Positions 58,850 to 64,000 of a stretch of 64,000 nucleotides of DNA are shown here, in pieces. Numbering within the stretch: the first letter of the stretch is position 1; each line of letters starts with the position of its first letter. The notes under the pieces are model-generated. The model saw only the letters and a program-made list of their open reading frames with translations, was not told the DNA's origin and made no database searches. Both the position numbers and the translations under genes were made by a program. Source of the DNA: Actinocorallia aurantiaca (GTDB taxonomy: Bacteria; Actinomycetota; Actinomycetes; Streptosporangiales; Streptosporangiaceae); the NCBI RefSeq assembly GCF_039533685.1, contig NZ_BAAATZ010000006.1, positions 372,001-436,000 of the forward strand, written 5' to 3'.

Positions 58850-59518
58850 TCAGTCGGGTATGGCGGTCTGGAGGAGGGGTCCGTCGGGCAGCTGGAGGGG
58901 CTTGCCCAGGGGGACGGTGACGTCCTGCTGGTAGTCGCCGTCGCAGGGGATGTCGAACAGGGTCACCTGCTCCAGGGCCAGGTCGAACAGCAGGTAGCAG
59001 GACACGCCGGCCAGCGCGTAGAAGACGCGCTTGAGGCCCCTGTCGTCGGAGGGGTCGGGGGCGGCGGCGACCTCCACGGCCAGGGCCAGGTCCGAGCCGA
59101 GCAGGACCTCCCCGGGCCAGGACGAGCCCGCGCGGACGAACACCAGGTCGGAGCGCACGTAGGCGGGGCCGTGCGGCATCAGGACGGTCGGGGCGCGACG
59201 CGCCGCCCACCCGCGGGACTCCGCGAAGGGGGCGAGTTGTTCCGCCAGGCGCTCCACCACCGCGTCGTGTTCGGAAGATGGCTCTCCCGCGATGACGATC
59301 CGTTCGTCGTAGAGCTCAACGCGGACCTCGTCGGGGAGCTCCCAGGCCAGCCGGGCGGCGAGGGCCCGGGCGTCCCGTCCGCCGTCGATGCGCACGCGCC
59401 CTTCGGCCAGGGTCACCGAGCGGCCCCTGGGCAGGGCCAGCGAACGGTGCAGGCCCTGCGCAGTGACCGGCGAGGCGAGGGGCTGCCGCAGCAGCTTCCG
59501 TCTCCTCAAGAAAAGCAT
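58850..59518 (-). CDS. Uma2/DUF820-family restriction-endonuclease-like protein
   Basis: 222 residues. PD-(D/E)xK-type fold: RSDLVFVRA, DLALAVEVAAAP and DDRGLKRVFYALAGVSCYLLFD, matching the Uma2 family. The usual catalytic residues appear in this region, but the E-x-K order is not fully visible (VEVAAAPDPSDDRGLK). The N-terminus (LFLRRRKLLRQPLASPVTAQ) is extended. Function unproven in vivo. No ribosome site before ATG 59518. Confidence 0.75.
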   Translation of the reverse strand: MLFLRRRKLLRQPLASPVTAQGLHRSLALPRGRSVTLAEGRVRIDGGRDARALAARLAWELPDEVRVELYDERIVIAGEPSSEHDAVVERLAEQLAPFAESRGWAARRAPTVLMPHGPAYVRSDLVFVRAGSSWPGEVLLGSDLALAVEVAAAPDPSDDRGLKRVFYALAGVSCYLLFDLALEQVTLFDIPCDGDYQQDVTVPLGKPLQLPDGPLLQTAIPD

Positions 59519-59666
59519 GACCGCAACTTTAAGCCATGAACACGTCACCCAACGTCAACAATCCTCGAACAGCCGCGAGGGCAAGGTGTTCTTACGAATT
59601 CACCGCACATGAAGTGATCGACCGGATACTCTCGGTTATCCCCCGTTCTGATCACTCGGAGTAGCC

Positions 59667-61106
59667 ATGTTCCGTGTTCTTTGTGCTGGATTCTCCTGCC
59701 TGGCCGTAGCCACCTCCCTGCCCGCCGCCCCCGCCTCCGCGGCCGAACCCTCCCTCCGGCTGATCACCGCCGCGAAGAGCGTGGTCATCGACCGTTATCC
59801 CGGCCATTCCGATGCTCCCGGGGTGGTGCTCGACCTCGGCGTGTACCTCGCCGCCGACGAGCGGTTCGAACTGCGCGTGAAGCGCACTTCCTACAAGCGC
59901 CGCCCCGAGGTCTTCCGGAGGGTCGGCAGCCGGGACGTGAAGCTGCCCGGCGGGCTGGTGAAGGACTTCTCCGGCCTGCCCGGCTTCCTCGAGGTCAAGG
60001 TGAAGAACACGCGCGGCAGGACGGTGAAGCGGCTGGCCCAGAAGTTCTGTCCGGCAGGTGTCGCCAACCGGGTCCGGCAGGACGCCGAGCCGCTCGGCCT
60101 CTATCCCGAGTCGTGTCCGACCCATCCGTTCACGCTCGGCACGGTGTGGGGCGTCCAGCCCGGGTGGGCACTGGCCGTCGCCCCGGCCGACCGTCCCGTC
60201 GACCTCAAGCCCGGCAAGTACAGCGTCGAAGTGGCCGTCGCGCGGAAGTACCGGCGGCTGTTCGGCATCTCGGGGAGGGCCCGGACGGTCCGGCTGACCG
60301 TCCGCGACGCCAGGGCGCACTCGGAAGGCCGCGTCTCGCTGTCCGCCCGGGACCGGAAGACGAAGCCCGGCAGCCGCCCGTCCGGTCGCTCTACGGTCCC
60401 GGACGGTCCGAAGCCGAACCTGCGGGCGCTGCCGGCCTGGGACGTCGCGGTCTCGCACGTCGACGACGCCGGGCGGGTCGTCAGGAAGCGCGACTACCTG
60501 CGGTTCGCCGCCACGGTGTGGAACGCGGGCCCGTCACGGCTCGTCGTCGACGGCTTCCGCCGCGAGGGCGGGGACGTCATGGACGCCTACCAGTACTTCT
60601 ACGGCGCGGACGGCGCCCAGACGGGCTTCACGAAGACGGGCGGGTTCGAATGGGACCCGAAGACGGGCCACGAGCACTGGCACTTCAAGGACTTCGCCGC
60701 CTACCGCTTGCTGTCCGCGGACAAGAAGCGCGTCGTGCGGGGCCAGAAGGAGGCCTTCTGCCTGGCCAACACCGACCAGGTGGACCTGACGGTCGAAGGC
60801 GCGAACTGGCGGCCGGAGAACACCGACCTGTCCAGTTCGTGTGGTGAGAACACCTCGGTGTCGGTGCGCCAGGTCCTGGAGGCCGGGTCGGGCGACACCT
60901 ACGGGAGTTCGCTGCCCGGCCAGTCCTTCGACATCACGCGCGTCCCGAACGGCGTCTACCACCTGGAGGTCGCCGCGAATCCGGCCCGCCGCCTGGTGGA
61001 GACGAGCCTGGCCGACAACACGTCCTCGCGGAGGGTCGTGCTGGGCGGCGTGCGCGGCGCGCGGACCGTCAAAGTGGCCAAAGTCGGATTGATCAAGGGG
61101 CACTGA
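59667..61106 (+). CDS. Secreted lysyl-oxidase-like copper protein
   Basis: 479 residues. Signal peptide (LCAGFSCLAVATSLPAAPAS..AEP). The C-terminal half is a lysyl oxidase domain with the copper motif GHEHWHFKDFAAYRL near residue 334 (three His). A lysine-tyrosylquinone or similar cofactor may be formed. Cysteine pairs (FCLANT, SSSCGEN). The first half holds two immunoglobulin-like segments. Such bacterial proteins may oxidise primary amines or crosslink surface proteins. The neighbour EF-hand gene is 14 bp downstream, probably in the same transcript. Confidence 0.85.
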   Translation: MFRVLCAGFSCLAVATSLPAAPASAAEPSLRLITAAKSVVIDRYPGHSDAPGVVLDLGVYLAADERFELRVKRTSYKRRPEVFRRVGSRDVKLPGGLVKDFSGLPGFLEVKVKNTRGRTVKRLAQKFCPAGVANRVRQDAEPLGLYPESCPTHPFTLGTVWGVQPGWALAVAPADRPVDLKPGKYSVEVAVARKYRRLFGISGRARTVRLTVRDARAHSEGRVSLSARDRKTKPGSRPSGRSTVPDGPKPNLRALPAWDVAVSHVDDAGRVVRKRDYLRFAATVWNAGPSRLVVDGFRREGGDVMDAYQYFYGADGAQTGFTKTGGFEWDPKTGHEHWHFKDFAAYRLLSADKKRVVRGQKEAFCLANTDQVDLTVEGANWRPENTDLSSSCGENTSVSVRQVLEAGSGDTYGSSLPGQSFDITRVPNGVYHLEVAANPARRLVETSLADNTSSRRVVLGGVRGARTVKVAKVGLIKGH

Positions 61107-61120
61107 GATACGGTGCACGC

Positions 61121-61345
61121 GTGACGAATGAGTACAAGGCGACTTTTGATCTGATCGATGCCGACGGCGACGGCTACATCGACACCGACGAGCTGCGCAA
61201 CCTGATGCGCGCGCTCGGCCAGGAGGCCAGCACCGCGCGGGTGGTCGAGATCATGCTGACCGCCGACCTCAGCCTCGACGGCAAGCTGACCCTGGAGGAG
61301 TTCTCCACCCTGATGAGCCGGATCCAGCCCGGCGCGAGCAGGTAG
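61121..61345 (+). CDS. Small EF-hand calcium-binding protein
   Basis: 74 residues, GTG start. Two EF-hands: DADGDGYIDTDE (residues 13-24) with all ligands, and DLSLDGKLTLEE (about 49-60), the second with Ser at position 3 and Leu at position 4. A calmodulin-like half protein, similar to CalD/CabA in streptomycetes. Cytoplasmic. It converges on rraA with a 9-bp gap. Confidence 0.88.
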   Translation: MTNEYKATFDLIDADGDGYIDTDELRNLMRALGQEASTARVVEIMLTADLSLDGKLTLEEFSTLMSRIQPGASR

Positions 61346-61354
61346 CGCGGCCGG

Positions 61355-61855
61355 TCAGGCCTCGTCGACCGGCCCGGCCAGCACGTCACGGGCGGCGACG
61401 ACGATGCCGTCGTAGTCGCTGTAGAGCCAGTCGCCGGGCTTGAACTCCACGCCGCCGAACGTGACGGGCACGTCCGTCTCGCCGGCGGCGTCCTTGGCGC
61501 TCTTGCGCGGGTTGGAGCCGAGCGCCTTGATGCCGATCGGCAGCGTGGCGAGGGTGACGGTGTCGCGGACGGCTCCGTGGACGACGATCCCGCCCCAGCC
61601 GTTGTCGACGGCCGCCTTGGCGATGAGGTCGCCGCACAGCGCGGAGGCCAGGGAGCCGCCGCCGTCGACGACGAGGACCCGACCCCGGCCCGGGCCGTTC
61701 AGCGTGCGCTTCACGAGGCCGTTGTCGCGGAAGCAGCGGATCGTGGTGATGGGACCGCCGAAGACGGGGTTGCCGCCGTACTGGCGGAACTGGGTCTCAC
61801 AGCTGAGCAGTTCGGCGTCGAAGTCGTCGATGAGGTCTGCCGTCGCGAAGGTCAT
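61355..61855 (-). CDS. rraA: RraA family protein
   Basis: 166 residues. RraA fold with VVDGGGSLASALCGDLIA and GWGGIVVHGAVRD, the conserved hexamer. In E. coli RraA inhibits RNase E; homologues are also 4-hydroxy-4-methyl-2-oxoglutarate aldolases, whose Asp/Arg (VHGAVRD) residues are present here. So either role is possible. It is downstream of rocD by 10 bp. Confidence 0.9.
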   Translation of the reverse strand: MTFATADLIDDFDAELLSCETQFRQYGGNPVFGGPITTIRCFRDNGLVKRTLNGPGRGRVLVVDGGGSLASALCGDLIAKAAVDNGWGGIVVHGAVRDTVTLATLPIGIKALGSNPRKSAKDAAGETDVPVTFGGVEFKPGDWLYSDYDGIVVAARDVLAGPVDEA

Positions 61856-61865
61856 GACCGAAATC

Positions 61866-63077
61866 CTACCGACCGGTAGCTCCCTGGCTCACGGCCAGTG
61901 CGGCCTCCAGCCGCTCCAGCGCCCAGTCCAGCTCCTCCCTGGTGATCACCAGGGGTGGCGCCAGCCGCAGGACCGTCTCGTGGGTCTCCTTGGCCAGCAC
62001 GCCCAGCTCCATCAGCCGCTCGGACACCGGCCTGGCCGCGCGCCCCAGGCTCAGCCCGGCCCACAGGCCCCGGCCCGACACGCCCTCCACCCCCGGCAGC
62101 GAGCCCAGCCGCTCGTGCAGATAGGCGCCGAGCTCGGCCGAGTGCCGCTGGTAGGCGCCCTCCCTGAGCATCGCGACGACCTCCCGGCCGATCGCGCACG
62201 CCAGCGGGTTGCCGCCGAACGTGGAGCCGTGCTGGCCCGGCTCGAACACCCCCAGCACGTCCCGGTCCGCGACCACCGCCGACACCGGCATGATCCCGCC
62301 GCCCAGCGCCTTGCCGAGGATGTAGACGTCGGGGACGACGTCCTCGTGGTCGGCCGCGAACGTCCGCCCCGTCCGGCCGAGGCCCGCCTGGACCTCGTCG
62401 TCGATCATCAGGACCCCGGTCTCGGTGCACAGTTCGCGGACCGCCCGCAGGAACCCCGACGGCGGCACGTTCACCCCCGCCTCGCCCTGGATCGGCTCGA
62501 TCAGGACGGCCACCGTCGCGCCGTCGACCGCCGCCCGCAGCGCCTCGAGGTCCCCGTACGGCACGAGCCGGAAACCCGGCGTGTAGGGGCCGTAGGAGTC
62601 GTGCGCGTCCGGGTCGTCGGAGAAGGAGATGATCGTTGTGGTCCGCCCGTGGAAATTGCCGCGGAAAGCGATGACGTTGGCTTTTCCCGGGGGCACGCCC
62701 TTGACCTCGTAACCCCATTTCCGCGCGGTCTTCAGCGCCGTCTCGACGCCTTCCGCGCCGGAGTTCATGGGCAGCACCATGTCCTTGCCGCACAGTGCGG
62801 CCAGGTCCCGTACGAACGGGCCGAACTGGTCGTGCTCGAAGGCCCTGCTGACCAGCGTGACCCGGTCGAGCTGCTCCTTCGCCCTGGCGGTCAGCCTCGG
62901 ATTGGCATGCCCGAAATTGACCGCCGAGTAGGCGGCGAGCATGTCCAGATAACGCCTGCCCTCCACGTCGGTCAGCCAGACGCCCTCCGCCCGGGAGATC
63001 ACCACGGGAAGCGGATGGTAGGTGTGCGCCGAATGCGCGTCGGACAGCTCCAGCAGCCGGGCGGAAGTGGTCGTCAT
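61866..63077 (-). CDS. rocD: Ornithine--oxo-acid aminotransferase
   Basis: 403 residues. Class III PLP enzyme: MNSGAEGVETALKTARKWGY, EPIQGEAGVNVPPSGFL, DEVQAGLGRTG and PLP-Lys in LGKALGGG. Converts ornithine to glutamate semialdehyde in arginine/ornithine breakdown. The N-terminus (YHPLPVVISRAEGVWLTDVEG) and length match RocD. It probably forms an operon with rraA downstream. Confidence 0.9.
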   Translation of the reverse strand: MTTTSARLLELSDAHSAHTYHPLPVVISRAEGVWLTDVEGRRYLDMLAAYSAVNFGHANPRLTARAKEQLDRVTLVSRAFEHDQFGPFVRDLAALCGKDMVLPMNSGAEGVETALKTARKWGYEVKGVPPGKANVIAFRGNFHGRTTTIISFSDDPDAHDSYGPYTPGFRLVPYGDLEALRAAVDGATVAVLIEPIQGEAGVNVPPSGFLRAVRELCTETGVLMIDDEVQAGLGRTGRTFAADHEDVVPDVYILGKALGGGIMPVSAVVADRDVLGVFEPGQHGSTFGGNPLACAIGREVVAMLREGAYQRHSAELGAYLHERLGSLPGVEGVSGRGLWAGLSLGRAARPVSERLMELGVLAKETHETVLRLAPPLVITREELDWALERLEAALAVSQGATGR

Positions 63078-63146
63078 GAATTCAGGCTAAATCTGCCCGC
63101 CGTCCCGGGAAACAGGCGCGGGATCCATGGTTCTTTTTTTACCCGG

Positions 63147-63644
63147 TCACTCGCTCCGGAGCGTGCGGTAGGCGCCCTGGTAGTACAGCAGCGGGTCGGC
63201 CTCCGACGGGGAGCCGGCGGACAGCACCTCGCCGATCACCACGGTGTGGTCGCCCGCGTCGTGGACGGAGTGGGTGCGGCATTCCAGCGCGCCGATGGCC
63301 TCGGCCAGGACGGGAACACCGGTGACCTCGCCGCGGTGGGTCGCCCAGCCCTCCAGCTGGTCCTCCCAGCGGCGGCCCCGGGTGGCGAACCAGGACGAGG
63401 CGGCCTCGGAGCCCTCCCCCAGGATGGACACCGCCCAGGTCCCGGCGTCCAGCACGACCTTGTGGAAACGGGCCTTCTTCTCCACGCAGAAGAGGACGAG
63501 CAGGGGGTCGAGCGAGACGGAGGTGAAGGCGTTCATCGTCATCGCGTGGTCGACCCCGTCCGCGACGGCCGTCACCACCGTGATGCCGGTGGCGAAGCGC
63601 CCGACCACGCGGCGGAACTCAGCGGGATCGGGCGGGGACGTCAT
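63147..63644 (-). CDS. Flavin reductase-like FMN-binding protein
   Basis: 165 residues. FMN-binding split-barrel: RFATGITVVTAVADGVDHAM, MTMNAFTSVSLDPLLVLFCV and ECRTHSVHDAGDHTVVIGEV, the flavin reductase signature. It provides reduced flavin to a monooxygenase or reduces flavins with NAD(P)H. Its start overlaps the previous gene by 26 bases. Confidence 0.88.
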   Translation of the reverse strand: MTSPPDPAEFRRVVGRFATGITVVTAVADGVDHAMTMNAFTSVSLDPLLVLFCVEKKARFHKVVLDAGTWAVSILGEGSEAASSWFATRGRRWEDQLEGWATHRGEVTGVPVLAEAIGALECRTHSVHDAGDHTVVIGEVLSAGSPSEADPLLYYQGAYRTLRSE

Positions 63645-64000
63645 GCGGCAGTCCAGTCAGCCAGGAGCGGGCGGCGGGGGTGAGGGCGACGGCGGCCAGC
63701 GCGGCGAAGGCCCCGCCGAGCAGGAAGACCATCCCGAGGGCGCCGCCGGTGATGATCACGTCACCCTCGGCGCGGGCCGTCGAGAGCAGCCCGGCGGTGG
63801 TGAGCCAGGTCGCGGCGGGGATCAACGCGCCGGTGCGCCCGCCGGCCGCCCAGCCCGCGGCGCGGAAGGCCACCAGGTTGAGCGCGCACAGCCCCAGGGC
63901 GGCCAGAGGCGAGCGCCCGTAGCTGAAGGAGCCGACCAGGGCGAGGAACACGCCCCCCAGCGCGAGAAGTCCGTAGAGTGCGCCCGTGAGGACACTGTCC
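63619..64000 (-). CDS. DUF6113-family membrane protein, 5' end outside window
   Basis: The frame is open to base 64000 on the minus strand, so the start lies beyond. At least four hydrophobic stretches (LYGLLALGGVFLALVG, LGLCALNLVAFRAAGWAAGG, LIPAATWLTTAGLLST, GGALGMVFLLGGAFAALAAV) with GDVIITG between the last two, as in DUF6113. Members are often near mycothiol genes. Function unknown. Confidence 0.7.
   Translation of the reverse strand, partial: DSVLTGALYGLLALGGVFLALVGSFSYGRSPLAALGLCALNLVAFRAAGWAAGGRTGALIPAATWLTTAGLLSTARAEGDVIITGGALGMVFLLGGAFAALAAVALTPAARSWLTGLPHDVPARSR

Noticed and set aside
1..64000. tRNA, rRNA, CRISPR arrays, complete insertion sequences, prophage genes
   Set aside because: No cloverleaf-like sequence, repeat-spacer pattern, transposase or phage structural gene was seen. 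The hairpins found are terminators or operators. A tRNA scan and CRISPR search would be the decisive test.

Overview
The window is very GC-rich, has strong G/C preference at third codon positions, uses many GTG starts, and carries typical actinomycete genes: an F420-type luciferase-like oxidoreductase, ECF sigma factor with DGPF partner, Hanks-type Ser/Thr kinases, many TetR regulators, 7Fe ferredoxin next to dapC, and a DUF2617/DUF4247/DUF350/spermidine-synthase operon. It is most likely chromosomal DNA of a filamentous actinomycete (Actinomycetota; I would guess Streptosporangiales such as Actinomadura or Actinocorallia, but the genus is inference). I saw no tRNA, rRNA, CRISPR array, complete insertion sequence or replication origin.

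Region 1 (1-17 kb) is transport and regulation: the end of an APC permease, a secreted TAP-like hydrolase, a drug-export-type ABC pair divergent from a NarL-type two-component system, a luciferase-like oxidoreductase divergent from its probable TetR regulator, a membrane Ser/Thr kinase, an EmrB-type efflux pump divergent from a TetR regulator, and an MFS exporter that overlaps an AraC regulator tail to tail.

Region 2 (17-36 kb) is accessory and shows decay: an alcohol dehydrogenase remnant, an SDR remnant, a possible PP2C remnant and a frameshifted gene. Among these lie an orphan zwf, a PaoABC-like molybdenum aldehyde oxidoreductase operon, an ECF42-type sigma factor with its DGPF protein, an MFS exporter, a TetR/SDR pair with two near-identical palindromic operators, and a MerR/hydrolase operon with a MerR-type operator.

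Region 3 (36-47 kb) is conserved core-like DNA on the minus strand: acyl-CoA dehydrogenase, a tightly overlapped operon of DUF2617, DUF4247, a membrane protein, DUF350 and membrane spermidine synthase, then YbjN, a trypsin-like protease and a second DUF2617 gene, followed upstream by dapC and fdxA, an enoyl-CoA hydratase, a methyltransferase and a degenerate CysRS-like protein.

Region 4 (47-59 kb) is the most interesting. A two-gene module (lipoprotein plus secreted PKD-like protein) occurs twice. Both copies have the same promoter -10 element. Between the copies are two STAS proteins (one lacking the phosphorylatable Ser), a 70-residue HTH protein (with a twin at 58.3 kb) and a dehydrogenase. 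The second copy is followed by a PknH-sensor-like lipoprotein translationally coupled to a Ser/Thr kinase, in DNA of clearly lower GC. I propose this as an envelope-sensing cassette.

Region 5 (59-64 kb) holds a lysyl-oxidase-like copper protein with an EF-hand neighbour, rraA, rocD, a flavin reductase and a truncated DUF6113 gene at the edge.
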